Part shown: piece by piece, positions 1-11,885 of the stretch
How positions within the stretch are numbered: position 1 is the stretch's first letter
Layout: the number at the start of each line of letters is the position of its first letter
NCBI GenBank assembly: GCA_008638375.1
Contig: CM018052.1
Location: 4,791,017 to 4,855,016, forward strand
Origin: Nyssa sinensis
Taxonomy: Eukaryota > Streptophyta > Magnoliopsida > Cornales > Nyssaceae
Direction of reading: 5' to 3'
Length of the DNA stretch: 64,000 nt
The notes under the pieces: model-generated
Told to the model about the DNA's origin: nothing
Databases searched by the model: none
Seen by the model: only the letters and a program-made list of their open reading frames with translations
Position numbers and translations under genes: made by a program

Positions 1-569
1 ATAGGGATAATACCTACTTCTATTTTCAAAATCACTTGTCATCTTTTCTCTTTTATTAGGCGGAATCTGTTTCGAACCAGACTCCCATTTTACTGCCAAT
101 ATTGTCGATGGAGATATCTCATTTGCCTGGGGGATTAGATCCTTCTACCGGGCATGTACTGTTGAATCCCGAAGGATTTCAACCATCATATAGGGTGGTA
201 CTTAGTACCGTTTATCTTATAAAACATTTGTCACATGACTTCTTCAATAGATATTTTTCATGAACATTTAAAGCATGAAATGTATAAATTCTACGATAAA
301 GCTTCGAATACACGTGATAATCAAATTCAGAATATTAAAGAGGTTTGCAATTGATTTAGACATGCTGATGTATTTTCAAGAAAAGAGCTGAATTTAAAAC
401 ATTTAATAAGCATGCCGTAACAGAATATTTTAAAAGAACGGAATCATATATAGACTGAATTTGATATTCAAAGGCTGCAATGACTTGTGCTTAAAACTTC
501 TTCAAATATATGGAGTTAAATCTCCAGTTCAAATACAGGGTTACTCACCTTGGTCCTTTAGGGTTTGCT

Positions 570-1044
570 CTACTGAGGCGCCTTCCCTTTTACTCTTTCT
601 TTCCTTAGCCTATCAAGATTCATGAAGATTTCATAAATTTTCATATGTACTTAATTAACTCCACTACTCACTAAGTGTAGACTATGAGAAGCCTAACTTG
701 TCATACCTGTCTGTCTTATAACTGTAATACAAAACTAGTAACTTAGGCTCTTAATGATAATATTACCTGCGACGCCATTCGGCTAAGGTTTCTGTATTCT
801 CTCTCTCTTCTTCCAATTTCCTTTCTTCTTCCTTCTTCTTTTTAGCCTCTGCCACCATGGCCTTAGTGGGTGATTTGAACATGAAAGGGCTTACCGAGAC
901 GACCTCTGTCGCCTTGGCTATCTTGACAAATCTGTTGATTACTCTCTGTCGACGCAACAGCTCTTGCATGAAGGCCTGTTGCTTAGGGTCCTTGGCCCTT
1001 TGGGCCTTGGTCATGATTGTATACTTGGTTCGTTGTTCTTCCAT
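570..1044 (-). CDS. LTR-encoded small charged protein, two coding exons (copy 1)
   Basis: Unrecognised protein. The main exon is 767-1051 with ATG at 1042-1044 (context GTCATGG) and 93 codons before a TAA formed by the donor itself (AG|GTAA at 767/766). Splicing a 157-bp intron (610-766, acceptor TTGATAG) to a 61-bp exon (549-609) adds 12 codons ending KGKAPQ and TAG at 570-572, giving 105 residues. The exon is preceded by a CTAAC branch-like motif and CTTAG acceptor. The protein is Lys/Glu/Arg-rich with motifs TIMTKAQR, FMQELLR, QRVI and AEAK and a Lys/Glu run near residues 68-84 that could be coiled coil; no signal peptide or membrane segment. The copy at 15921-16708 matches at about 52 of 83 aligned residues with mostly conservative changes and an in-frame 9-residue length difference. 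Function unknown; the spliced form is inference. Confidence 0.6.
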
Positions 1045-1224
1045 GACTTACCTAAGATCAATTTATGAGTTAGAAATTTTTATTCTAGAGTTGATGTGTT
1101 GTCATGTCCTCGTATATGCCGTAGGTTAGTACTTTGGCATCGCTTTAATTTATAGTCATCTGACAGATGCTATTCATCAAATTTTATGTATTTTTATTTT
1201 AGACATTTCTTTTAGTCGAATAGA

Positions 1225-1560
1225 CTCTACCATTGAGTCCGGAGCGTCGAAGAAAGTCAGTTTAGACCTTCTTTTGTTTAATTTGGCTTTTGGTGTACTA
1301 GGGGTAATTTGGTCATTTTTCCCTTTTACGTGTCTTTATTTTTTCGAGCCCCGTCTCTTAAAATGGACCCTACCATTAGTCTCAGAGTATCCAAAATAGT
1401 AAGGATACACTATTTATTTGTTTAATTCGGACTTCGTTTGACTTGTTTAGGGAGAAGGGCATTTTGGTCATTTTGACATTTTTAGGAGTCTTAAATTTTT
1501 CGGGGCCTCATCTCATGTCACAGACCTCACCAATGGACTCAGAGGGTCCGAGATAGTAAG
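1225..1560 (-). repeat. Tandem units of about 140-155 bp inside LTR intron 1
   Basis: Three diverged units carry a ggactc-ACCATTGA-gagtcc-like core (near 1228, 1368 and 1523), then a gaaagtc or aaatagtaagg block, a TTCGGACTT-like block, and a ggtcattttt/acgtgtcttt block. The same units occur in every other long LTR of the window, so they are an ancestral feature of the family. Confidence 0.75.
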
Positions 1561-1689
1561 GTTACATATATAACTTGTAATTTTTGGACAACGGGCCATT
1601 TCGGAGCATTTAATTTAATTAATTTCATTTAATTAAATTAATCTTAATTAAGTATAATATATATATTATTTGGTACATAATTAGAACAG

Positions 1690-1915
1690 GTTGAATAGGG
1701 TGGCACGCTGGCCAGCGTGTCACCTCCCTCCCCATACCACGCACGTTCGAATCTCACCAGGTGCGGTTGCACCTTTTTTTTAATTTCTGGATTTAATTTA
1801 CTGTAATATATATACATATTGTGTTTGTAAATGGACACACGCATACGCGTGGCCGAGTGGAAAAAGGCGTGCGTGGGCGCGTGGGGGTCAGGGGTTCGAA
1901 CCCCACTGACCGCAA
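1690..1915 (+). repeat. tRNA-like modules (A/B-box relics)
   Basis: The module near 1845-1915 has a good A box (TGGCCGAGTGG) and B box (GGTTCGAACCC) about 40 bp apart, within a hairpin-forming GGTCAG...CTGACC. A weaker one near 1690-1765 has only a ACGTTCGAATCTC B-box-like string. Acceptor-stem pairing is absent, so neither is a functional tRNA. They replace the region that holds the TGACGTCA palindrome in sister LTRs. Likely a tRNA pseudogene or SINE head. Confidence 0.45.
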
Positions 1916-1939
1916 ATCCCTCCGTTTTCCTTTAATTTA

Positions 1940-1970
1940 ACCGTTATATATATATATATATATATATATT
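1940..1970. repeat. (TA)n microsatellite
   Basis: An uninterrupted run of TA dinucleotides follows the tRNA-like module. Confidence 0.9.
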
Positions 1971-3619
1971 CCAAATGCCCAAAACGACGTCGCCCCATTA
2001 ATTCGGTGGCAAGCCCCGAGGCCGCCACGTGTCCGAGTCGACACGGAAATTTTTAAAAGGCCGAGTCAACTCACTGTCGTCTTCCCCATTTCTTCCCCAC
2101 TGTAACCCTAGTTACAGTTTTCCCATTTTTTTCTATTTCGAGAATTTTCCCTCAACCGATCTCAACTGTTTTGATGGGAAACCCTTCCTAAAACATCATT
2201 AAACAACTTGGCATTCGTTTGAGAGTTCGAATCGAACTCATTTGCTCGGTTAAAGGGGCGATAATCCTGACTGTAAGTGGCTCGTTCATGCTCATTTCTT
2301 CACCATTTTTAGTGAGGTTGGGCTTATTTTGATCCCCTCTTCATGAGGATTCAAATCCCATTCATGTATGTTGGTTTACATGCGAGTTTAAAGGTTTGGG
2401 TTGTAAACCCGTAACCTGCAAGTTCATGTTTGGAGGTCTTTCTTTGGGATTCGTGGTCGCGTATTAAGGTTTTTGGCATGCTATAAGGGTCTAGTTTAGG
2501 TTTTGATAAACCAAATCTGGTTTGGTGTGACTCAGTTCAGACCTGCTTCAAGCAAGGTCCGTCCATGGCTGCCTTGTGTACGGTTTGTGCTTCCTAGGTG
2601 TTCTAGGTCGAGATTTTCATGCCTAATTCATGTATACACATCCTAATCATCATATATGCTAAATTAAAGGCTTAAAACAGATTCATACATATAAAAATTC
2701 TAGAGAGAGAAATTCAAATGTTTGAGGGTTTACCTTGTTTCAAATTGTTTCTCTCTCCCTTGCTCCTTGCTTCCTACTTCTGAATGTCTCAGAAACTCCT
2801 TCAATCTCTCCCTCACTCTCGGATGGTTGTGTTTTGTGTGTATAAGCACCATGTATTATGTATAAGGAGAAGAAATCATTGAAATTTCTGATTTCCCCTC
2901 TCCTTGGTTTAACCCATTTCAGGTTTCTTCATGAGTGGCCTGAATTGCCACTGTTGGGCAGGCCATGAGTGGCCGGTTGTGTGTGTGTGTGGTGTTTGAC
3001 TCACATATATATATATATATATAGGTATATGTACAAAGTTCAACCCTAATACCCCTTGGATAATACACATACCTCTCCCACCTTTGTACACTTTGGACAA
3101 TAGTATGCCCTATTATACATACATCTCATACATACATATTTTGGCATACATGCATGCATTCACATACACATATATATTCATTTGTAATTATATATATACA
3201 TATATATATTTAAGGTTATAATTATTTATACAATATCTATATATATATATATATATCTCTATATTTAATCACGTATATTAATTGTTACAATTTACTTCTT
3301 ATACTTAAAATAATTAATTACTTTAAAAATTAATTATTTTCTTAAATGCATTATCTTGTACTAATCTTCGTATTCTCGTAATATTTGTCCAAATTCTCGT
3401 ACTCGTATCAACAATTTGTAGTTGACGTGAAAATGTAATTATCATCAAAATCGACATGTTGGTGATTGCAACGAAAGTGATGTACAGTCATCCTGACTTT
3501 TCAGGACACTTACTTAAGGTTCGTGCGTCGGGGTCGACACCGACCTTGTTACTAGAGGTGTTGATTTCCAATTTCAACACAACAGCTTAATAGCCTCTAA
3601 TTTGGGTCGGGGTATTACA

Positions 3620-4935
3620 GAATGCCCCCTCCTGCTTACATCCCTGACACTCACCACCCAATTGTCCCACAAGATTAATATAACCCCCATTGCAAAACCA
3701 TCCCACCAGCAGTCTTCCATTCACCAACCCAACTTTGCAAAACCCCCAAATTTCCTGAAATCTGTTCCTCAGAATCCCGCAGCACAAGGATCCCTCCAAC
3801 AGCTCCCCTAATTTCCAACGCTACACAAACATACGCACACCCACACAGATATATATTTTTATATAACTCTAGAAGCCGCAATTTCATCACAACAATCACA
3901 ACCCCAGTATCAGCCACACACACACACACGTATATATTTACACATACTCCTGCTGCACATCAGTTCCTCTCCCATCCAATCATCTACCATTAGTTCGGCA
4001 TCACAATCACCAAATACTTCACCCATATACCTCATAGAACCCATCCACTACAGCCGCAACATCATCATTCAACCGTTCCATTTTCTCAATTCAAGCCGCA
4101 ACCCAACAGGTTATACTACAACAAAAAAAATATCATCTACATTCAATCCAACCCACAACCAACACCAACACGTATGTATATATATATATATCTATATATA
4201 CACACATAAATATTACCTGCTGTAGCTCCGTTTGTCGTGATTTAATCAATAGCGCCCCTGTTCGTGAATCAGCTTCGGTACAGAGAATAACCCATAAAAT
4301 CCCCTGCACCAACAATTCCGGTTCTGCAGCATCCAACGGCAGCTCCTCTAACCGGCTGAATCAGTTTTTCCCTGCACCATTACTGCCGTCTCATTCCCAC
4401 ACCCAATCACGTATCAAATTTCTCTCTCAATTTGACCCACAAACAAACTAAGCTACTCAATCAAAAGCATCATCTCTGTTCCTGATTAGCCGCAGCTCCG
4501 TTGCAAGACCAGGGACCACTTTCTCTCCTCCTTTCTCTTTTTTTCTCTCTTTCTTCTTTCTTTTTTTTTTTCTTTTCTTCTGTTTTCACGCGACCAGTTC
4601 ACCGCCCTTCTTCTTTTCTTCCCATTTCTTTTTCTTACCCCGTTCTGCTTCTCTCCCTCATGTCATATATTATATCTAATATATAACACACACACACACC
4701 ACACGACCAAGGCTGCCGACATTACTCCTTTATATATATATATATATTTTTTTTTAACTTACCATATTAAATATTTTATAAATATTTTTATGCCACAAAA
4801 TCTTATAAAATGCTAATAAATTTGATATAAAGTCGGGGCTCAATTTAATTATTTATTTACCAATATTGGATATCGTTCGGGTCCCATTTTATATTCCCTA
4901 TATTTTATTTTATTTTATTTTTCAAATCTCTACAA
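3620..4935. other. Pyrimidine-rich interval, probable LTR remnant
   Basis: No gene seen. The stretch is CA/CT-rich, with cacacaca and tatatata runs near 3840-3940 and 4180-4210 and a strong CT tract at 4510-4660, followed by AT-rich DNA to about 4930. Its composition and order of tracts resemble 63000-63980, the unfinished part of the antisense LTR at the right edge, so it may be the 5' part of a similar LTR in antisense. No terminus is visible. Confidence 0.3.
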
Positions 4936-5075
4936 GTGGTACCACAGTCTTAGTTGCTTATGGTAATTTATTGTGACAATAGTAGAGCTGTAGTCAATCC
5001 AAAGAGCCAAGAAACCACAAGGGTGGAAAGCACATAGAGTGCAAGTATCAGTTGCAGATGTTATGGGGAATGGAT
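4936..5075 (+). pseudogene. Ty1/copia RNase H relic
   Basis: Translation gives the copia RNase H signature MVIYCDNS followed by AVVN. After a one-base frame change it reads KEPRNHKGGKHIECKYQL, matching the family block that normally reads near K-E-P-R-x-H-K-R-x-K-H-I-E. RNase H degrades the RNA strand of the RNA/DNA hybrid during reverse transcription. A stop precedes the motif (after VPQS), and the last residues of the usual C-terminus are deleted. No upstream reverse transcriptase, integrase or gag is present; the left break is at about 4930. The position just before a polypurine tract and LTR confirms it as the 3' end of a copia polyprotein. Dead copy. Confidence 0.8.
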
Positions 5076-5081
5076 GTGAGT

Positions 5082-5094
5082 GCAAGTGGGAGTT
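5082..5094 (+). other. Copia polypurine tract
   Basis: GCAAGTGGGAGTT lies directly before the LTR start TGTTAGG, the usual copia plus-strand primer arrangement. It fixes the start of the 3' LTR at 5095. Confidence 0.75.
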
Positions 5095-8000
5095 TGTTAG
5101 GATGTGTGCCCTCACATCCAAGACATTTTATTATTATTTAATAGATTTGATTTATTATTGAATTTCATATTATCATATGTTTGGATTTTACTTTATATCA
5201 TAGGATGATTAGTTCTTGAATTGTCATAAGGAGCAGTTCATGTGTATAAATGAGTTTTATACATAGGAGATATGAATTGCTTATATAGGCAATTCTAGAA
5301 TTGTTCGCGGCTATTGATAAGACTGGACATCTTATTTGTAAAGCTGTAACACAGTTAACCTTCATGTGATAAGGTGGTTTATCTCAACCATCAGAGTAGT
5401 GGACTCTAGATTATTGTATTAGTGTATTGAAAATACATTGAACTGGATCACTATAAGAAATGCATTATTTGGAACCGTCACCTTTATTAAGTTTCTTATT
5501 CACTATTCACAGTAAGCTCTTAATCCTGAGAGGATAGTGAACTCAAGTTCTGAATAGTGATGACTTTGAGTTACCAATGAGTGAGGTCTTTTAGATCAAC
5601 ACTTCGGTATCTTGGGAAGTTATTATTTAGACTACGGGAACACATATTCTCAAGATGGAATCTATGCTCTATGTATTAGAGAGATGAATATCACCTTTGT
5701 GCTAATTCAATGGGTTAATCACTGAAATCTGGATCCGGTCTTTTCAGTAAATTGTTTATTAAAATGATGACCAATTGCAAGTAATTAATAATTATTGAAT
5801 TAGGTTCTTAAAATAATTAGAAAATTAATTTGACAGTATAATCCTGATTGTCATAACCCGAAACCCACCCTGTGCGGATCTCGCATCACAACCGCCACCC
5901 TCAAGCCCGGGGACCTTAGGGCGAAGGCTCGCATAAGCAGCGGTATCGAATAGATGTGCGACATGTGATTACGGAAGCATGAAAAAAATTTTCTTTTCTT
6001 TTCTTATTTTTAAATTACGCACATCCGTCGGGTACTGCCACTCTTTACAAAGCACACATGATTTAACATTCAGAGTATAACTAAAACTTAAAAACTTTAT
6101 AAACAACACAAGTTTAATTGCCCCGTGGGGCTTATACATAACAGGGTACCACTTTACTAATACAAGATTTCATACTTAATGTTCGTAGTGCTAGAAAAAA
6201 ACTACTTGAACATAACTTCCAAAAATGGCAGATTCTTCATCATCGTCTTCTAATCCAAACTGCCCTTAATCACCTGAAAGAGGGATCCGAACAAAGTCCA
6301 GGTAAGCTAATCTAAGCTTGTGAGCAATTCCAGTATTCGTCATGGGGTTTCAATTAGCAGTGGTTTTTTTGTAGATAAGAGTTTGTAAAACATTCACTGC
6401 CAATTGCTCGTATACTTGAACATAGAACATATGCATTTTTTAAAACAAATAGCTTTGAAACATTTAAAGTATTCAAGCTAAACTCGTACTTCGTCAAATA
6501 GAGTATATAACTCGAAACATATGCATTTCATAAAACAGATAGCTTTGAAACATTTAAAGTATTCAAGCTAAACTCGTATTTCTTAAATAGAGTATATAAA
6601 ACTCAAACATATGCATTGTGAAAATGAGGGTAAAAAACCTGCTTCCATTTTCAAAATCATTTGTCATCTTATCACTTTCATTAGTGGAATCTGTTTCGAA
6701 CCAGACTCCCATTTTACGTATGCATAGAGAGATAACCTAATTGAACTGATCAAGATCATTTTCCTGGTCCCTAAAGGTAGGTATGACTCATTCCCTGACA
6801 GAACAGATAGGGTTTGTCGAGATATCTCATGCCTGGGGGATTAGATTCTGCTACCTGGCATTTTGATAGTCAATTGAGTTCCGTGCAACCCAAAATCCCA
6901 TCATATTTTTACAAATTAATTGGGTTCCGTACAACCCAAAAATCTGTGGGTGTTTTACAGGGCAGTCGAGTTTTGAAAACCCAAAATCCTGTCTAAGTGC
7001 TTATGCACCATTTATCTTGCATTAAAATACATTTAACACATGAGTATGTCAAATAGATATTTCTTGTGAGCACTTTAAAACATAACATTCATAACTTCGT
7101 GATAAACATTCGTATACTTAAATAGGCAAACTCAGAATATTTAACAAGATTTGTATTTTAACTCAAACATGCTGAAAACACATTTTTAAGAAACTGTAAA
7201 GAAAACATTTACTGAGCATGTCACAATAGGGTTTATAAGAACAGAAATAATGTAAAACTGAAATCATGTAATATACTGAATTTGGAATTCAAATACTTCG
7301 TATCTTTTGAACTTAAAAACCTTTTCAAATCCATGGAGTTAAATCTCCACTTCAAACACAGGGTTACTCACCTCGGTCCTTTAGGGTTAGTGCTAATAAT
7401 GTGCTTTCCACTTCCTTTGTAGTTCCTAAGAACAATTCATAATAACCTCATTAACTTCACATTCACCATAATAACACCTATTGATGCTGCTTAACTTATG
7501 CTTAGTTCGTATTAGATCCTAAAACGATCTCATAATTTCATATGTGCTTATTTTAACTCGTACTCTTAACCTATAACACAATTTAATGTGTTAGAAATTT
7601 AATTTATTTCAATTTATACTCTTCTGGTAGCTCCGTTAGCTTTAATTTAATTTATTTACTTCACATGTTTATGTGTCATGTCTTTCATATCTTATTTCCT
7701 CGTATGTGCCTTAGTTTAATACTTCGGCAATATTATAGTTTATAGTCATTTGACAGATGCTATTCATCAAATTTTATGTCTTTTATTTTAGACATTTTTT
7801 TTGGTCGAATAAACTCTACTATTGAGTTCGGAACGTCGAAGAAAGTCAGTTTAGGCTTTCTTAAAAGTCAATTCGGACTTTTGTGTGTAAAAGGGCAAAA
7901 TGGTCATTTTACCTATTTACGTGTCATATTTTTCCATACTTCGTTTCGTAATTTGGATTCCACCATTGAGTCCGGAATGTCGAAGAAAGTCAATTTAGAC

Positions 8001-8446
8001 CTTCCCTGGTTTAAATTTGGCTTTTAGGGTACTAAGGGTATTGTGTTCATTTTACCCCTTTACGTGTCTTTATTTTTCAGGGCCCCGTCTCACAAAACGG
8101 ACCTCACCATTAGTTTCAGAATATCCAAAATAGTTAAAATACACTATTCATATGTTTAATTTGGACTTCATTTGCTTCATTTATGACTTAGGGGCAAAAT
8201 AGTAATTTCACTTTATTTATTAAATAATTAATTTAATTATTTTTCCAGGGGTCTTATTGCATAAAATTCCCATCATTTGGGCCACAGTGGGACTTTCCAG
8301 AAGTTTTGGGGTCAATCCGTAAATAAAGAAAGTCTTGGTTTATTTTATTTTAAATAATTCAAAGAACCAGTGGGCTTAGTTCAAACATAAGTGGACCGGT
8401 CCGGTCTCCTTGTAAACCAACCGGTTTGGTCGGTTTGCCACGTGAT

Positions 8447-8469
8447 GCTGACGTCATGATGACGTCAGC
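8447..8469. promoter_or_regulatory. Palindromic double TGACGTCA (as-1/CRE-like)
   Basis: GCTGACGTCAT and its exact reverse complement are separated by one G, a perfect 23-bp palindrome with two TGACGTCA sites. TGACG pairs are the known target of plant TGA-class bZIP factors (as-1/ocs elements). Binding here is inferred. Confidence 0.6.
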
Positions 8470-9596
8470 CCTAACGTTTTATAATTTAAAACATATATAA
8501 CTCCATACGTCGCCGTTTAAATAAACCCGTAACCCGTTGGATCCGGATTTGACCCAGACCCGTAACTGACCCGAACAGTGTCATCTTCCCCATGACTACC
8601 GTTGTGTTGCCCTAATTCCCGAATTTCATTTTCTTTAATTTTATGCAGTTTGGATCAATGGATCCTCACTGTTTTCAAACCAATCCATTTCTGGAACATT
8701 GTTCAAGAGTTTGACATTCATTTTAAGCTTTAAAACTAGTTCATGTGTTCGGTTTAGGGTTTGATAATCCAAACCTGTAAGTTGATTGTTCATGCTCATT
8801 TCTGAGCCAAAATAGATGAGGTTTTGTCTGTTTTGGGTCCCCTCTTCATGGGGATTCATATCTCATTCTTTAAAACACGTTTTAAAGTGCAGTTGAGGTG
8901 TTGGGTTTAAAACTCGAAACTTGCAACTCGATATCTGGGGGTCATTTCTTGGGTTTTGTGATCGCAGGCCTATGTTTTTAGCATGCTTGTGGAGTCTAGT
9001 TGAGGTCTTGATAAGCCAAATTGGGTTTGGTTCCATGAAATTCAGACCTACTATAAGCAAGGTCTTCCATGGCCGTAGCTTTTGGGTTTCCATTTCTTAG
9101 GTGTTTTCAAGACAAATTTTCATGCTTGACACACCTCTAAACATATATTACGCATCATGCTTTTATAAATAACTCAAAAACAGTTCCTATAAATTCACAA
9201 TTCTCGAGAGAGAATTTTAAAAGTTTTCGGTGGGTTCACATTTCACCATTGTTTTCTCTTTCTTTCTTGCTTTGAATCTCTTCTTAGCCTCTCAGTTTCT
9301 TACTTATTCAGTTTGCTTCTTTAGGGTGTAAGCATGAAATGCATGCTTTGGCTTTTTAAAGAAGGCAACCAACCCTTCTCTGTAACACCCCGACCCTGAT
9401 TAAGTAATGATTAGTTACTAATCATTTATCTGAACTAAACTTAAAGAATAATTAAAAAGCTAACCTAATTAGGAGTTGACTGAAAGAAACGGCGTCGAAA
9501 AATAAGTTACAGAATAAAAGTTAAATAGGAAATAGTGAAACTGCATTAATGCGCAGCCAAACAGGGCCTAAGCCTAAAATAGGAAAAATAGCCAAA

Positions 9597-9680
9597 AGTG
9601 TGGCCAAGGGGGACTTGAACCCTTGACCATGTGGGCATGATTATTGTTACCCAAAAAATTACCAACTAGGCTAGGAACCT
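9597..9680 (-). repeat. Antisense tRNA-like module in LTR
   Basis: The minus strand reads TAGCCTAGTTGGTAA (D-arm/A box) and, about 45 bp later, GGTCAAGGGTTCAAGTCC (T-arm/B box). Arms outside these do not pair well. The same module is in the LTRs at 14793, 15512 and 53149, always opposite to LTR sense. Confidence 0.55.
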
Positions 9681-11885
9681 CTTTGTGAACATATGTGCAA
9701 AGATATGTATATAAGTATAAATCTGATTTGGCCACCTCCCAAGTGACCAATTACCAAGCATGCAACACATCAGCATGCATCACTCCTATGCCCCCATAGA
9801 CCATCATGTGCCTATACACCCATGATTGCATCTCCTCCCAACCAAGTTGCATGCAAATCCATCATGCACTTGGGGAGATGAAACACTAAAGACAATCTGA
9901 TTTTTATTTACATAATCTCCATATATGCATTGGAGGGAAAAACAGATCTGCAAAAATGATCCTGTATACTGATTTTTAGAGAGAGAAAGTGGGTTAGAGA
10001 GAGGAAGTTAAGAGAGATAGCTTGAAGGTGGGGCTTGGCCATTGAAGGAGAAATAGAAGGGAGCTAAGGACTGGAAGTGCACGAAGGGGACCAAGACCAA
10101 TTGTTGAAGGTCCTGCTTGGAGCACAAACCAGCGAGGAGACCACTGTTTGAAGGTAAGCCATCCAAAACTTTGGATTTCTCTTGGGAAAATTTCGGTTTC
10201 TGTTTTGCTGTTTGGGAATTGTTATTGCATATAACACGTCTAGACCATAAAATCTGGATCGGTTGTGAACCTTTTGGACCAACAAAACTGCCCAAACCAC
10301 GAGCCCGTAGCTAAACCGCCATTAATGGAGCTTGAAGTTGCAGGTCTGATCCGACCTCAACCACATGGACTTTTAGTGGTCAATACATGAAATAGACCAT
10401 GGCAGGACCTAGAAAACTACCACCCGCGACCTAGAGACCTAGGTCTAAGCCCTCAAAACCGAGGCTATTCTTCTCGGCCCAAAAACCCAACCTTTAAACT
10501 AGACCCCTAAACCGAGATTTAAGGATGGGGGATCGAAGCCCTTGCTGTGGGGACTTCATAGAACCAAACCCCGTCCAAAATGGTAATGAAACAAGGGTTT
10601 ACTATGGAGTTGCAGGTTCGGGTATTCAAGTTTAGACCGAACGATTGGGTTGGTTTAGAGTATCAAAATAATGCCAAAATGTCTCTTAAACATTCGGTAG
10701 CCCATATCACCTAAAAACAGAGATCGAGTCAGCTTAAAAAGTCACGAAATCAAATATTTTGAAAACTGAAAATTAGGGCAACAGTGCCCTGTTTGATGAA
10801 GAAGACGACGAGTCGACCGAGTCGACTCGTCCAACGCGTCTAGACCCACTGAATCGACTCAAACACGTGTCAACCTAAGACCGTGCCACCGTTTAATCGA
10901 AACTGCGCCGTTTTGGTTTAAACTTTTCAAATTAAAACCTGGAGATGGCCTGTTTGGTCACGGGTTTTGTAAATTTAAAATCAGAATTTTGAGTTAACCG
11001 AAACGTGGATAAGGGGGCAATTGGGGTTAACAGGGATATTTAACCCCGGTTCTCTGAAGACCAGTGAACCGGTTGGTTCACGTGAGATTTGGACCGGTTC
11101 AAACAGCGAACCCTAAAACCAATGGGTTTGAACCCATGGTTTATTTAATTCTAGTTTTACCCCAAATGAATTCTGAAATTACACAACAGCCCCAACAGTT
11201 TTGAAAATTTAATTCTGCCCCAGATTCTGGAATTTTATTCCATTTATACCCCTGATAAATTAATAAATAATAAATTAAATTATTTAATTAATTTATTAAT
11301 TAAATAAAAATGACCAAATTACCCCTAGGTCATTAATAAGTCAAACGGAGTCCGAATAAAGTAAACGAATAGTGGATTTTGACTATTTTGGACGTTTCGG
11401 ACTCAATGGTGTGGTCCGTTTTATGAGACGAGGCTTCAAAAATTACGATACGTTAAAGTACAAATTACCAAATTGCCCCTAATGTAGTCGATGCCCAAAT
11501 AAGACAAGTTATTAGTGTAATCTTATTTTCTTGGGCCTTCTGAGATCAACAGTGAGGTCCGATTCATGAGACGGGACTCCGAAAAATATGACGCACGAAA
11601 TGACCAAACTACCCCTAAGGTACCCGAAGCCCAAATGAAACTAAAAGATAGTCTATTTTGACTATGTCGGACATTCCAAACCCAACGGTGAAGTCCATAA
11701 CACCAAAATAGGTACTGAAAATTTAGTCACGTGAAAAATAAAACTCATCAAGCCACCACGAGTTGACTAGTAAGACCAATCCTAGGAAGTTAGGATACGT
11801 CAGGCCAAAAATTAAATGAAAGAGCATGAATAGGTAACGATTTAAGGTAAATGTGAAGTTAACGAGTTCTTTATAATTTTCTTAG

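Larger units (their letters stand above)
1..3619 (-). mobile_element. Long LTR, antisense, cut by left window edge
   Basis: Read on the minus strand this begins TGTAATACCCCGACCC (right end 3619) and runs off the window at position 1, so the U5-side end is missing. It shares ordered landmarks with the LTRs at 5850, 9381, 15512, 33274 and 59786: the GTTTCGAACCAGACTCCC block near 70, the GTTACTCACC donor block near 540, the roughly 140-bp units near 1230-1560, the CT-rich (GA-rich in LTR sense) leader near 2740-2830, and AT/CA microsatellites before the terminus. At least one sister copy is joined to a tRNA-Met primer site and gag relic, so this is a Ty3/gypsy-type LTR. It is one of two copies keeping the LTR-encoded small protein. 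Confidence 0.85.

Noticed and set aside
1845..1915. Possible tRNA-Ser/Leu gene
   Set aside because: A and B boxes fit, but the acceptor stem does not pair and no plausible anticodon arm could be placed.
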